Part shown: positions 50,407 through 59,458 of the stretch, piece after piece
How the letters are laid out: each line of letters starts with the position of its first letter
Position numbering within the stretch: the first letter of the stretch is position 1
Source of the DNA: Polyangiaceae bacterium
GTDB lineage: Bacteria; Myxococcota_A; Polyangia; Polyangiales; Polyangiaceae
Assembly (NCBI GenBank): GCA_041389725.1
Contig: JAWKRG010000010.1
Location: 186,001-250,000, forward strand
Direction: 5' to 3'
Length of the DNA: 64,000 bases
The notes under the pieces: model-generated
Database searches by the model: none
Seen by the model: only the letters and a program-made list of their open reading frames with translations
Told to the model about the DNA's origin: nothing
Program-made: the position numbers and the translations under genes

Positions 50407-51446
50407 GGTGAGTCGCAGAACAGTTGAGGCTCTGCCCAGTCGGCCCAGTCACCCTTGGAACCATCCCCGCCGTCGGCCGCGAGCAGCACCAGTTGGTGCA
50501 CTCCCGACAAGGGCACGTCCACGCGTTTGGGATCGTCCTTGCCGGTCATCACGCCGCTTTCGAACAGGCTGTTGGCATCACCGAAGACGACGAAGCGCAC
50601 TGAACCCCCGTCGCCAACCGCGTCGTCCACGCCGACTTCGGCGGTGAAGCGGTGGCAGGGTCTATCCAAGTCCACCACGATACGGCCGGGTGCATGCATG
50701 CCAACACCTTTGCCGAAGACCCGGCCGTTGAGCGTGAGGAGCGGGCCGTCACCCGCCTTCGCGGAGCCATTGGCGCGATCGAGCTCGATGGGACCCGAGC
50801 TCGTGGAACTCGCGTTCCAACCCCAATCTGGGAGCCAGAAGGCTCCGGCAGGGTTGCGTTCGATCGGCTTGCGACGTTTCTGGAGGCCCGGATGAGCCGA
50901 CGCCGAGTCGGGCACCAGACCGTCCCCGGGCGAGGGGAGGGATGTCGCTCCCGGCGGTAGCCTCACGCTGGAAAGCTCCAGTTCCTCCCAGGCGGTCTTC
51001 ACGGCGGAGGGTGCGCCGAGGGTGTGGAGCAGCAGTGCGCTGTCGTGTTCGCTCCAGAATGTCACCGCGAAGGGGTAGCTGTTGCGGGGGCCCAACCGGG
51101 GCGTGGCGGCTTGGCTTCCGAGCAGAACACGGGTGGGGCGCTCGAGCAGTTCTATTCGGAATTCGACTGGTGGCGCGCCAACCGCGTCGCAGATGGCGAA
51201 GCGGCCCACCAGCGTATGGAAACCGCGCGAAACGGGGATCTCCAGCGAGCTGCGTGGTGGCACGACCAGTCCTTGGCGTCCCGCGCAACGCTCTAGGGTG
51301 GCGCCGTGCGCCTCGGTGTCGATCCGGGTGATGTTCACGCCGAACAGTTTCGATGCGCGCTGCTCCACGGTCGTTCCAGCGGCCGAGGGCTCACAAGCGG
51401 ACAACCCGAGGCTCGCAAGCGCCAGCGCGCAGTTGGTCGAACGCAC
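50403..51446 (-). CDS. NPCBM-domain lipoprotein
   Basis: 347 residues from the GTG at 51446. The signal ends in L-G-L-S-A-C. The C-terminal ~150 residues are an NPCBM/NEW2 domain, a carbohydrate-binding module: G-K-G-V-G-M-H-A-P-G-R-I, then V-G-V-D-D-A-V-G-D-G-G-S-V-R-F and P-L-S-G-V. The N-terminal half is beta-rich and has no catalytic signature. It probably binds glycans at the surface. It overlaps the DUF998-like gene by 4 bases, which suggests the two act together. Confidence 0.85.
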   Translation of the reverse strand: MRSTNCALALASLGLSACEPSAAGTTVEQRASKLFGVNITRIDTEAHGATLERCAGRQGLVVPPRSSLEIPVSRGFHTLVGRFAICDAVGAPPVEFRIELLERPTRVLLGSQAATPRLGPRNSYPFAVTFWSEHDSALLLHTLGAPSAVKTAWEELELSSVRLPPGATSLPSPGDGLVPDSASAHPGLQKRRKPIERNPAGAFWLPDWGWNASSTSSGPIELDRANGSAKAGDGPLLTLNGRVFGKGVGMHAPGRIVVDLDRPCHRFTAEVGVDDAVGDGGSVRFVVFGDANSLFESGVMTGKDDPKRVDVPLSGVHQLVLLAADGGDGSKGDWADWAEPQLFCDSP

Positions 51447-51508
51447 GGCGCCAACGGTACCACAGCCCCGAGCACGCGGTCCGTGGCGCTCTCCCTGGAT
51501 TGTCGTGG

Positions 51509-51514
51509 TAGCGT
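51509..51514 (+). promoter_or_regulatory. Candidate -10 (TAGCGT), leaderless-type
   Basis: TAGCGT ends 7 nt before the GTG at 51522. No Shine-Dalgarno sequence precedes that codon. Confidence 0.3.
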
Positions 51515-51521
51515 CGCGCCA

Positions 51522-51983
51522 GTGTCGGCCTCGCAACGCATCCGCCCAGCGCTGCGCCTCGTCGCGTTGTTTGGCGTGCTGCTGGTGTCTGCGACGGGAC
51601 TCCACCGTCAAGTCGCGAAGGCGGTGACGCTCGCCCCCACGGATACTTGCCCACAGCGATGGTCACGCCGCTACGAACCGCTGCGGCAGCACCTGCCACG
51701 CAGGGGCATCGTGGGCTACATTGGGCCGGAGCTGACCGAAGATGGCTGCAATGCCAAGTTCATCGCGCAGTACGTGCTGGCGCCGGTTGTCGTGTCCCAC
51801 GTCTGGGAGACGGACCACCGCCTGGCCGCGCAGCGCACCGACCGGCTCGTGCCCTTGAAGTTGCCCCTGGTCATCGTCGACACGGCCGACCCGTCCGCGC
51901 AGCGCTGGCTCGGCGACAATGCCGAATACGCTGTCGTGACCGACTTCGGTGATGGACTGCTCATAGCCAGCCTGACGCGATGA
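51522..51983 (+). CDS. Small membrane-anchored protein, partner of GT-C gene
   Basis: 153 residues from GTG. One N-terminal membrane helix (RLVALFGVLLVSATGL, about 13-28) and a soluble extracytoplasmic domain with two Cys. The domain reads IVGYIGPELTEDGCNAKF, then YVLAPVVVSH, and ends in strands (AEYAVVTDFGDGLLIASLTR). No family is recognised. The stop overlaps the start of the next gene (ATGA), so the two products probably work together in membrane glycan or lipid chemistry. Confidence 0.65.
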   Translation: MSASQRIRPALRLVALFGVLLVSATGLHRQVAKAVTLAPTDTCPQRWSRRYEPLRQHLPRRGIVGYIGPELTEDGCNAKFIAQYVLAPVVVSHVWETDHRLAAQRTDRLVPLKLPLVIVDTADPSAQRWLGDNAEYAVVTDFGDGLLIASLTR

Positions 51984-53404
51984 CGACATTGCTATCGGTG
52001 CTCGCTCTGTTGCTGATCCCCGCCTTCACCGGCGTGTTGCTGGTGCGCCGTGTCCTCGGGCGCTCAGTAGCAAGTACGATGCTGATTGCGACGTTGCCGC
52101 TGGGAACGGGTTTGGGCTTGGGCCTGAGCGGCCTGCTTGCATTCCTCTCTCTGGTCCTGCTCGACCGCATCGTGCTCACTGCGGAAGTTGCGCTTGCGTT
52201 GGTGGTGGGCTGGAGCACGTGGCGCCTGCCGCCCCCCGACGACGCAGCGGAAGCGTCGGAGGTCTGGACACCTGGGACTCGCTCGCTGCTCGTGGGGCTG
52301 CTACTCGCCTGCGCTCTGGCCGTCGCGGCTTTCACGATCCAGGTGCGACAAGCGCCGCACGGAGGATGGGATGCTTGGGACTACTGGAACATGCATGCTC
52401 GCTTCTTGTTTCGCGGGGGCGAAGCTTGGCAGGACGCCTTCAGCCAGGTGCCGTGGTGGACGCATCCCGAGTACCCGCTGCTGCTCCCGGCGATGGTGGC
52501 GAGAGGTTGGTGCACGCTCGCCAGCGAGAGCACCTTGGTACCGATCACCCTGAGCTACGTGTTCACCTTTTCATCGGTGGCGGTGCTTTACTACGGCGTG
52601 CACGTGCTCGTTGGCCGCGCCTCGGCGCTCGCCGCCGGGATCCTGCTCGTCGGCACTCCCTACTTCGTACTGCACGGCAGTGAGCAGTACGCCGACGCGC
52701 CGCTCGCCTTCTTCTTCTTGGCGACCATGGTGTGCGTCGCCCTCTACGATCGGGATGAGGCATGCCCTCGGCTCTTGACCTTGGCGGGCGCGTTTTGCGG
52801 GCTATCGACTTTCTTGAAGAACGACGGCCTGCTGTTCCTGCTGTGCCTAGTCGTGGCGCGGGGTTGGTTGCTCATCCGCCGCGGCGACGTGCGGGTCGCC
52901 CGGCGCGAAGCGTGGGCCTTCGGCCTTGGTCTCGTTCCCGGCCTGGGCGCGACCTTGCTTTTCAAGCTGGGGTACGCCGTGACCCCAGATAGTGCCGAAT
53001 TCTACGCACACGCCTGGCGTGAGTGGCCGCGGGGATTCTTCGACCACGTCGCGCTTCAAGCCTCGAACACGGCCCGTCTGCAGCGGATGCTACAGGGGTG
53101 GGGCCACTATCTGCTGCGCTTCGATCAGGGCGTCGTGCCCCTTGTCTTCGTCCTCTTGGGATACGGCTTGCTCACGGGGCGCCGCGTCGACCGTCCGCGC
53201 CGCACCCTCGCCACGCTGTTCGGCACCCTGGTGCTACTCGTGCTCGGCGTCTCGCTGGCGTTCTGGTTGTGGTCGACCTACGAGGTCTTCGACCACATGG
53301 ATGCACTCACGCGCCTGCTGACTCAGTGGTTGCCAATGGCACTGTTCGCCCTTTTCCTCGCGCTTCGACCGCCCTGGGAGCGCAGGCTGGGCACCGCCGG
53401 CTGA
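51980..53404 (+). CDS. GT-C-type membrane glycosyltransferase (ArnT/PMT-like)
   Basis: 474 residues with about ten hydrophobic helices. The first periplasmic loop has G-G-W-D-A-W-D-Y-W-N-M, the acidic motif of GT-C enzymes, followed by H-P-E-Y-P-L-L-L-P. GT-C proteins transfer sugars from polyprenyl-phosphate donors to lipids or proteins outside the inner membrane. A second block (NDGLLFLLCLVVARGW) sits in a later membrane helix. The acceptor is unknown. The upstream small membrane protein overlaps it by 4 bases. It is convergent with the CBS protein gene, with 9 bases between stops. Confidence 0.8.
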   Translation: MTTLLSVLALLLIPAFTGVLLVRRVLGRSVASTMLIATLPLGTGLGLGLSGLLAFLSLVLLDRIVLTAEVALALVVGWSTWRLPPPDDAAEASEVWTPGTRSLLVGLLLACALAVAAFTIQVRQAPHGGWDAWDYWNMHARFLFRGGEAWQDAFSQVPWWTHPEYPLLLPAMVARGWCTLASESTLVPITLSYVFTFSSVAVLYYGVHVLVGRASALAAGILLVGTPYFVLHGSEQYADAPLAFFFLATMVCVALYDRDEACPRLLTLAGAFCGLSTFLKNDGLLFLLCLVVARGWLLIRRGDVRVARREAWAFGLGLVPGLGATLLFKLGYAVTPDSAEFYAHAWREWPRGFFDHVALQASNTARLQRMLQGWGHYLLRFDQGVVPLVFVLLGYGLLTGRRVDRPRRTLATLFGTLVLLVLGVSLAFWLWSTYEVFDHMDALTRLLTQWLPMALFALFLALRPPWERRLGTAG

Positions 53405-53413
53405 CCTGGGCAA

Positions 53414-54193
53414 TCACTCGGCGGAGACGCGCACCATGTCGAGGCCGGAGAGCACACCAACGCACTTGCGATCGTCGATCACGAGAATGCGTTGGACGTC
53501 CATCGCGCTGGCCTGGGCGGCTGCACGGAACAACGGTGTCGCGACGTCCAAACACAGCATCGCAGGGTCCAACACTTCTTCGACCCGCGTCTCCCGCGGC
53601 AGATCTCGACTGGCCAACGCCTCGACTTGCGAAAAGATGCCGATGGGCCAATCGTTCTCCACCACCACCAGCCCGGACACGTGTGCCTTCTCCAATCGCT
53701 CCGCCGCGAGGGCCACGGGGTCGTCGAACTGAACACTATAGACGCTACGCGACGCGTGCTCCACGATGGGGGTGGCCACGCGCTTGTCCGCGATGGCTCG
53801 CATCGCGTCTCGCGTGGAGAAGATGCCGCGTAAGCGTCGATCGTCGCAGACGAAGACGCGGTGCACGCGCCCCTCGAGCATCAGCTTGGACGCCTCGGCC
53901 ACGCTCGCCGTCGGCGCCACGCAGCTGGGGTCGCGCGTCATGACTTCCGCCACGGCCTTGTTCGGCAGCACCAACAGCTCGGCTCCCCGGCGCGTTCCCG
54001 CCTGGCGCCGCCCGACCCTCAGCAAGTCCGTGCGTGTGATGACACCGACCAACGCTTCCTGCTCCGTCACCGCCAGGGCCGAAATCTGGTGCAGCTCGAG
54101 CAGCTCCTTGGCGTACTCCAGCGAGTCCCCAGGCGCGAGTTGCCGGACAGGGTGCGAGTGGTACTGGCTGACCGGCGAGGAAAAGCGGTTCAT
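53414..54193 (-). CDS. Protein of four CBS domains
   Basis: 259 residues made almost entirely of two CBS pairs (about 12-65/78-130 and 140-190/203-256). Typical hinge motifs are G-V-I-T-R-T-D-L-L, R-G-I-F-S-T-R-D-A, I-G-I-F-S-Q-V-E-A and G-V-L-S-G-L-D-M. CBS pairs bind adenosyl ligands and act as regulators of other proteins. No enzymatic domain is fused, so it may be an energy-state sensor or a regulatory partner. Confidence 0.88.
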   Translation of the reverse strand: MNRFSSPVSQYHSHPVRQLAPGDSLEYAKELLELHQISALAVTEQEALVGVITRTDLLRVGRRQAGTRRGAELLVLPNKAVAEVMTRDPSCVAPTASVAEASKLMLEGRVHRVFVCDDRRLRGIFSTRDAMRAIADKRVATPIVEHASRSVYSVQFDDPVALAAERLEKAHVSGLVVVENDWPIGIFSQVEALASRDLPRETRVEEVLDPAMLCLDVATPLFRAAAQASAMDVQRILVIDDRKCVGVLSGLDMVRVSAE

Positions 54194-54370
54194 GCCGCGG
54201 CGCTAGCGAAGGTCATGCCATTCCGCGGGACAGCGGACCTCGGGCCGGAAGCAGCTGGGAAAACGCGCAAGCCTTGCGAGCAGGCCAAACGCCGCGCAAA
54301 CAGCGCGGGGTTTGCCCAAGCGTTGCGCCCGGGTCTCCCTGCACTATCGTGAGCGGCCGGAGGGTTGAAC

Positions 54371-54991
54371 ATGAAGATTGAGAGTCGCTCCATCACCGAC
54401 GGACAGCGGATCCCGCCCCAGTACGCCCTTGGCGTTCCCGGCGCCGACGGACCCGTCCCGGGACCGAACAAGAGCCCCCACCTCGCGTGGAGCGGCTTCC
54501 CCGCAGGAACGAAGAGCTTCGCCGTGATCTGCCACGACCGGGACGTTCCGAGTCGGCCCGACGACGTCAACAAAGCAGACCGCACGGTTCCCTACGACCT
54601 GCCGCGCGTGGACTTCTTCCACTGGGTGCTCGTCGACATTCCGCTCCAGATCACCGAGCTCGCCGAGGGCTGTGATGCCGACGGACTGACGCCTCGAGGC
54701 AAGCCCGCGGGCAACACGGACCACGGTCGTCGCGGAATCAACAGCTACACCGACTGGTTCGCTGGCGACGACGCCATGGCAGGCGACTACGGCGGCTACG
54801 ACGGTCCGTGGCCGCCTTTCAATGACGAACGTCTGCATCACTACACGTTCACCGTGTTTGCTCTCGACGTGGCAGCGTTGGATTTGCCGGCACGCTTCAC
54901 GGGTGCCGAGGCCCGCGAAAAGATGAAGAACCACGTGTTGGCACAGGCCTCGGTCGAAGGGACCTACGCCTTGAACGCCGACGCACGTTGA
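54371..54991 (+). CDS. PEBP-family protein (YbhB/YbcL-like)
   Basis: 206 residues from the ATG at 54371, with G-G-A-G-G-G 7 nt upstream. The bacterial PEBP fold: S-P-H-L-A-W-S-G-F-P-A-G-T at the start, the ligand-site H-D-R-D and D-F-F-H-W-V-L-V, then Y-G-G-Y-D-G-P-W-P-P and H-H-Y-T-F-T-V-F-A-L-D. It binds phosphoanions; the physiological ligand is unknown. No signal peptide, so it is cytosolic. It ends in a conserved A-x-G-T-Y-like tail (EGTYALNA). Confidence 0.9.
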   Translation: MKIESRSITDGQRIPPQYALGVPGADGPVPGPNKSPHLAWSGFPAGTKSFAVICHDRDVPSRPDDVNKADRTVPYDLPRVDFFHWVLVDIPLQITELAEGCDADGLTPRGKPAGNTDHGRRGINSYTDWFAGDDAMAGDYGGYDGPWPPFNDERLHHYTFTVFALDVAALDLPARFTGAEAREKMKNHVLAQASVEGTYALNADAR

Positions 54992-55046
54992 GTTCGGCGG
55001 ACGTTCGGACTTGACGCCGCCCGCCTCGCCCCGCAGATGAACTGCG

Positions 55047-56225
55047 TTGGAACCCACGGTCCTGTCGCCGCGTCCCGGGAGCTCTCGAGCCCTGGCATTG
55101 CTCATCGCCGGCATGGTGCTGCTGGTGGGCGCGGCCTGGTGGTGGCTTCGGCCGCGCAGTGACGGCGAGGCGAAGGCGGCGCCCGAGCGCCCGGCGCCCG
55201 TAGTGCTATCCAAGGTCACCTCTGGGCCGCTGTGGATGGAGCAGCCCTACTACGCAGAGCTGCGCGCGGTCACGGATGCCGAGCTGACGGCGGGCGAACC
55301 TGGTCGCGTCACCAAGGTCATGGTCCGAGAGGGGGACCGCGTTCGCCGCGGCGACGTGTTGCTGACCATGGATGCGGGTCTGGTGCGTGCCGAGGCGCGG
55401 CGCGCGGTCGCAGAGAAGGCGCAGACTGCGGCCGAGCTGGAACAGGCGAAGCGCGACGCGAAGCGTTTCGAGGAACTCGGCAAAGAGACCGTGGTGTCGA
55501 CTACCGAAGTCGAATCCAAGGTCAGCCGGGCTCAGGCCATGGAAGCGGAGCGTCAGGGCAAGGAAGCGCAGATCTCGGTGATGCGCGAGCGCTTGCAGCG
55601 GCACCGCATCGTGGCGCCCTTTGATGGAGTGATCGCGAAGCGACTGGTGGATCCCGGTGACTGGCTCGACGCGGGCCGCGCGGCACTGGCGCTGGTCACC
55701 GACAATCGCGTCGAGGTTTTCGTGCGCGTGCCCCCGGAGTTGCTGGACCGTGCCGGCGACTTGAGCAAGGTCGACGTTCGCGTGGAGAAGAACGGCCGCA
55801 GCGTCCCGGTGGAAGTGGTGGGTCAGGTGAACGTCCTGGAACAAACCACTCGTACCGCGCTCCTGCGGCTGCGCACCAAGGAGGCGGCGTCCTGGCTGCG
55901 AGCCGGAGACACCGTCAATGCGGTGTTTCGCGTTGCGATCAGTGGGGGTGTCGTCGTGCCGCGGGACGCGCTCGTCCAAGGTGTGGCGGAGACCCGCGTG
56001 ATGAAGGTCGTGGACAACAAGGCCGTCTCCGTGATCGTGAAAGTGCTTGCCCAAAGCGGCAGTCGCGCATTGGTGACGGCTCCGGAGTTGGCCTTGGGCA
56101 ATGCGGTGGTGACTCGCGGGAACGAGCGCCTGCGTCCGGGGCAGCCTTTGGCTCCGGCCCCCGCCGCATCTGCGCTGCCCGGCACCGAGCCGAGCGCGGC
56201 TCCTCCCAAGGCGAGCGCGCCGTGA
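55047..56225 (+). CDS. RND efflux periplasmic adaptor (MFP)
   Basis: 392 residues from a TTG at 55047, the only in-frame start that leaves a full membrane anchor. An N-terminal helix (RALALLIAGMVLLVGAAWWWL) is followed by the biotinyl-lipoyl-like domain (GRVTKVMVREGDRVRRGDVLLTM), a coiled coil (about 115-170) and the second lipoyl half (RHRIVAPFDGVIAKR). Beta-barrel and membrane-proximal domains complete it. It links the RND pump to an outer-membrane channel. It overlaps the RND gene by 4 bases. No outer-membrane factor gene is adjacent. Confidence 0.92.
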   Translation: MEPTVLSPRPGSSRALALLIAGMVLLVGAAWWWLRPRSDGEAKAAPERPAPVVLSKVTSGPLWMEQPYYAELRAVTDAELTAGEPGRVTKVMVREGDRVRRGDVLLTMDAGLVRAEARRAVAEKAQTAAELEQAKRDAKRFEELGKETVVSTTEVESKVSRAQAMEAERQGKEAQISVMRERLQRHRIVAPFDGVIAKRLVDPGDWLDAGRAALALVTDNRVEVFVRVPPELLDRAGDLSKVDVRVEKNGRSVPVEVVGQVNVLEQTTRTALLRLRTKEAASWLRAGDTVNAVFRVAISGGVVVPRDALVQGVAETRVMKVVDNKAVSVIVKVLAQSGSRALVTAPELALGNAVVTRGNERLRPGQPLAPAPAASALPGTEPSAAPPKASAP

Positions 56226-59200
56226 GCGACGACCCGCCTTCGCGGTCGACCGGCCTGCTGGCGGCGGCGATCCGTCGTCCGGTCACCGTCACGTCGGTGG
56301 TGATTCTGATTTCTTTGTTCGGGCTGCTCAGCGTGCTGGGGCTACCCATTCAGCTCGCGCCAGACATCACGACTCCCACGATTACCGTGACGACGGTGTG
56401 GCCCGGCTCTTCACCCTTGGAAGTGGAGAGCGAGATCATCGAGCCTCAAGAGCGCGTGCTCAAGCGCGTGCAGGGCCTCACGCGCATGGAGGTGCTCGCG
56501 AGTGCGAATCGCGGCGAAGTCACGCTCGAATTCGAGGTCGGCACGGACTTGGACCAAGCGTTGGTCCGAGTGTCGAACCAGCTCAGCCAAGTACCGGTCT
56601 ACCCGCCCACGGCCGACGAGCCCGTCGTCTCCACCGCGAACTCGACGGGTCCACCGCTTGCCGTGCTCTTGGTGCGCCATCCCGAGGGCAAGAGCGTGGC
56701 CGCCTATCAAACCTGGGTGATCGAGGAGATCCTGCCGCGACTCGAGCGCGTGCCGGGCGTGGCCAGCATCTTCATGCGCGGTGGCCGCGAGACGGAGCTG
56801 CAAATCGACTTCGACAGCGCAGCGCTGGCCGCGCGCAAGCTCACCGTCGCCAGCGTGGCGAGTCGTGTGCGCGCAGAACTCGCCAACGTGTCGGCAGGCG
56901 ACGTGGACGTGGGCAAGCGGCGCATGCTCGTGCGCACCATGACCACCCCCGACGAGGTCAGTGGCTTTTCACGATTGGTGGTCGGCAGTGGTGCCGACGG
57001 GACGCCCATTCGACTGTCCGACGTGGCCAAGGTCGGCCTGGGGCTGCGCCGTGCCACGGACTTTGCAATCGGTGATGACCGCGAGGCGATCGCGATCCTC
57101 CCCCGCCGGGAAGCCGGCACCAACGTTCTGGTCGTCACCGAAGAGCTGAAGCGCGTCGTGGAGGAGCTGAACCGCACGCGCTTCGCCCCCGAAGGCCTCG
57201 AGTTCGAAGTGGTCGACGATCAGAGTGGGTACATCAAGGGCAGCTTGGCGCAAGTGCGACAAAACTTGCTGCTCGGTGGTGCCTTGGCGGTGCTGGTGCT
57301 GTTGGTGTTTCTCGGCAGCGTCAAGTCTTCTGCCCTGATCGGCTTGGCCATTCCGGTTTGCGTTCTGGGCACTGCGCTCGGAATGTCGCTCCTGGGACGC
57401 AGCGTCAACGTCGTGAGTCTTGCGGGTGTGACCTTCGCGGTGGGCATGGTGATCGACAACTCCATCGTCGTGCTCGAAGCGATCGAAACGCGGCGACAGG
57501 CCGCCGCGAGCGCCATGGAAGCGGCCCTGGGTGGCGTGCGCGAAGTGTGGGGCGCGGTGCTCGCCTCCACCGCCACGACCGCCGCGGTGTTCATTCCGAT
57601 CCTCACGTGGGTGGGCGAGGTCGGGGAGCTGCTTCGCGACGTCGCGTACGCGATTTCGCTCAGCGTGATCCTGTCCTTGGTCGTCTCCGTATTGGTCATT
57701 CCCAGCCTGTCGGCGCGCTGGCTGTCCGTGGGCAAGCAGAGCATCTCGCCCGTCGGCGAGCGGGTCACCGCGTTTGGGGCCAGAGTCCGCGACGGGATTG
57801 CGCGCCAGGTGTCGGTGTTGGTTCACAGTCGCGCCGCGTCCCTCGCCGTAGTGCTCGGCGCGGCGTTGGCCAGCGTGTGGCTGAGCTTCGCCTTGCTGCC
57901 GAAGATGGAGTACTTGCCCACCGGCAATCGCAATCTGATCTTCGGCATCATCTTGCCCGCGCCGGGCATGTCCGTGGACGAGTTGATGCGAGAGGGCTTT
58001 CGCAATCAGCGCGTGATGGTGCAGCACACGGGCAAGAGCGTGGACGGGGTGCCTGCCGTGCGTCGCAGTTTCTTCGTCGGAGATCCCTCGAGGTTGTTCG
58101 TGGGCGGCGTTGCCCAGGACCCGGAGCAGGTGCGCGGTCTGCGCGACTTCATGCGCGGCCTACACGCCAAGATCCCCGGCGCCATCGGCTTTGCCACGCA
58201 AGCGTCCCTCTTCGCCCCCGGGCTGGGCGAAGGGCGTGCGGTCAAGGTGGAGCTGACCGGTTCCGACATGACCCAGCTGATCACCACGGGACGCATGTTG
58301 TTCGGGCAGCTGCGTCAGGTCGTGCCCGGCGCGCAGGTCCGCCCGGTTCCCGTGCTGGATCTCGGTGCACCCGAGCTGCGAGTGTTGCCGGACCGCGCGC
58401 GCGTGTCGGCCCTCGACATGACGCCCAGCGACGTCTCGCTGATCGCGGACGCTCTGGTGGACGGTGCGATCATCGGACAGTTCGGTCGCGAGGGAGAGCG
58501 CAAGATCGACGTCGTGCTGCGCGCCGCTGGCAATGCGCCCATCGTCGACGAGGCGACTCTCGAAGCCGCTCCCGTGGTCACGCCAGCCGGACAAGTCGTG
58601 CCCTTGGGCGCGATGGCAAAAGTGGAGACCGCCCTCGGGCCCACCGCCGTCCAGCGCATCGAACGTCGTCGCGCCGTCACGTTGCAGGTGACACCGCCCG
58701 ACGAAGTGCCCATTGAAACCGCCATGGTCGCGATCACGCGTCACGTGGAGGGGCTCAAAGAACGCGGGGAGCTGCCCGCAGGGATCGAAGTGGAGCTCGG
58801 TGGGTCTGCCGGCAAGTTGGCCGCTGCCCAGCGACAGTTCGGCTGGATTCTGTTGGTTGCGTTGCTGATTTCCTTTCTCCTGCTCGCCAGCTTGTTCGAG
58901 GACTTCCTGGCGCCGGTCGTCGTGATGATCAGCGTTCCCCTGGCCACTGCCGGCGGCGTCGTGCTCTTGCGGGTGGTGGACAAGGTCCTGGCGCCGCAGC
59001 CTCTGGATCTGATGACGGCCCTCGGCTTTCTGATCCTGATGGGAGTCGTGGTGAACAACGCCATTCTCATCATCGACGGCGCCCTGGTGCGGCTACGGGC
59101 CGGTAGCAGCATCGAGGCGGCAGTTACTGAATCCGTGCAGCGACGCATTCGACCGATCTTCATGAGCACTTTCACCTCGCTGGCCGGGCTGCTGCCCATG

Positions 59201-59401
59201 GTCGTGCTCAGCGGCGACGGCTCGGAACTCTATCGCGGCGTCGGCGCCATCGTGCTCGGCGGTCTCGGCGCCTCGATGTTCTTGGTGCTCTACGTCGTGC
59301 CAAGCCTTTTCGTCTTGCTGTGGCGGTTGCGCGGTGCTCCGGCCTCGGACGCGCCTGCGGCAAGCGTGGGCGGTGCTCCCGCTGCGACGAGCGCGGAGTA
59401 G
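56222..59401 (+). CDS. RND-family efflux transporter, inner-membrane pump
   Basis: 1,059 residues of the HAE1-like type. The first helix follows A-I-R-R-P-V-T-V. The TM4 proton-relay block is G-M-V-I-D-N-S-I-V-V-L-E (one Asp where AcrB has two). The second half repeats it as L-M-G-V-V-V-N-N-A-I-L-I-I-D. Porter and docking domains lie between, with P-D-I-T-T-P-T-I-T-V after TM1. Such pumps export drugs, lipids or metals by proton exchange. The substrate is unknown. GTG start overlapping the adaptor gene (GTGA). Confidence 0.93.
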   Translation: MSDDPPSRSTGLLAAAIRRPVTVTSVVILISLFGLLSVLGLPIQLAPDITTPTITVTTVWPGSSPLEVESEIIEPQERVLKRVQGLTRMEVLASANRGEVTLEFEVGTDLDQALVRVSNQLSQVPVYPPTADEPVVSTANSTGPPLAVLLVRHPEGKSVAAYQTWVIEEILPRLERVPGVASIFMRGGRETELQIDFDSAALAARKLTVASVASRVRAELANVSAGDVDVGKRRMLVRTMTTPDEVSGFSRLVVGSGADGTPIRLSDVAKVGLGLRRATDFAIGDDREAIAILPRREAGTNVLVVTEELKRVVEELNRTRFAPEGLEFEVVDDQSGYIKGSLAQVRQNLLLGGALAVLVLLVFLGSVKSSALIGLAIPVCVLGTALGMSLLGRSVNVVSLAGVTFAVGMVIDNSIVVLEAIETRRQAAASAMEAALGGVREVWGAVLASTATTAAVFIPILTWVGEVGELLRDVAYAISLSVILSLVVSVLVIPSLSARWLSVGKQSISPVGERVTAFGARVRDGIARQVSVLVHSRAASLAVVLGAALASVWLSFALLPKMEYLPTGNRNLIFGIILPAPGMSVDELMREGFRNQRVMVQHTGKSVDGVPAVRRSFFVGDPSRLFVGGVAQDPEQVRGLRDFMRGLHAKIPGAIGFATQASLFAPGLGEGRAVKVELTGSDMTQLITTGRMLFGQLRQVVPGAQVRPVPVLDLGAPELRVLPDRARVSALDMTPSDVSLIADALVDGAIIGQFGREGERKIDVVLRAAGNAPIVDEATLEAAPVVTPAGQVVPLGAMAKVETALGPTAVQRIERRRAVTLQVTPPDEVPIETAMVAITRHVEGLKERGELPAGIEVELGGSAGKLAAAQRQFGWILLVALLISFLLLASLFEDFLAPVVVMISVPLATAGGVVLLRVVDKVLAPQPLDLMTALGFLILMGVVVNNAILIIDGALVRLRAGSSIEAAVTESVQRRIRPIFMSTFTSLAGLLPMVVLSGDGSELYRGVGAIVLGGLGASMFLVLYVVPSLFVLLWRLRGAPASDAPAASVGGAPAATSAE

Positions 59402-59458
59402 CGACCCGTCGCTCGAGAGCTTGTGCGCACGTCGGCGCGCGCCTATATCGACGCGACG

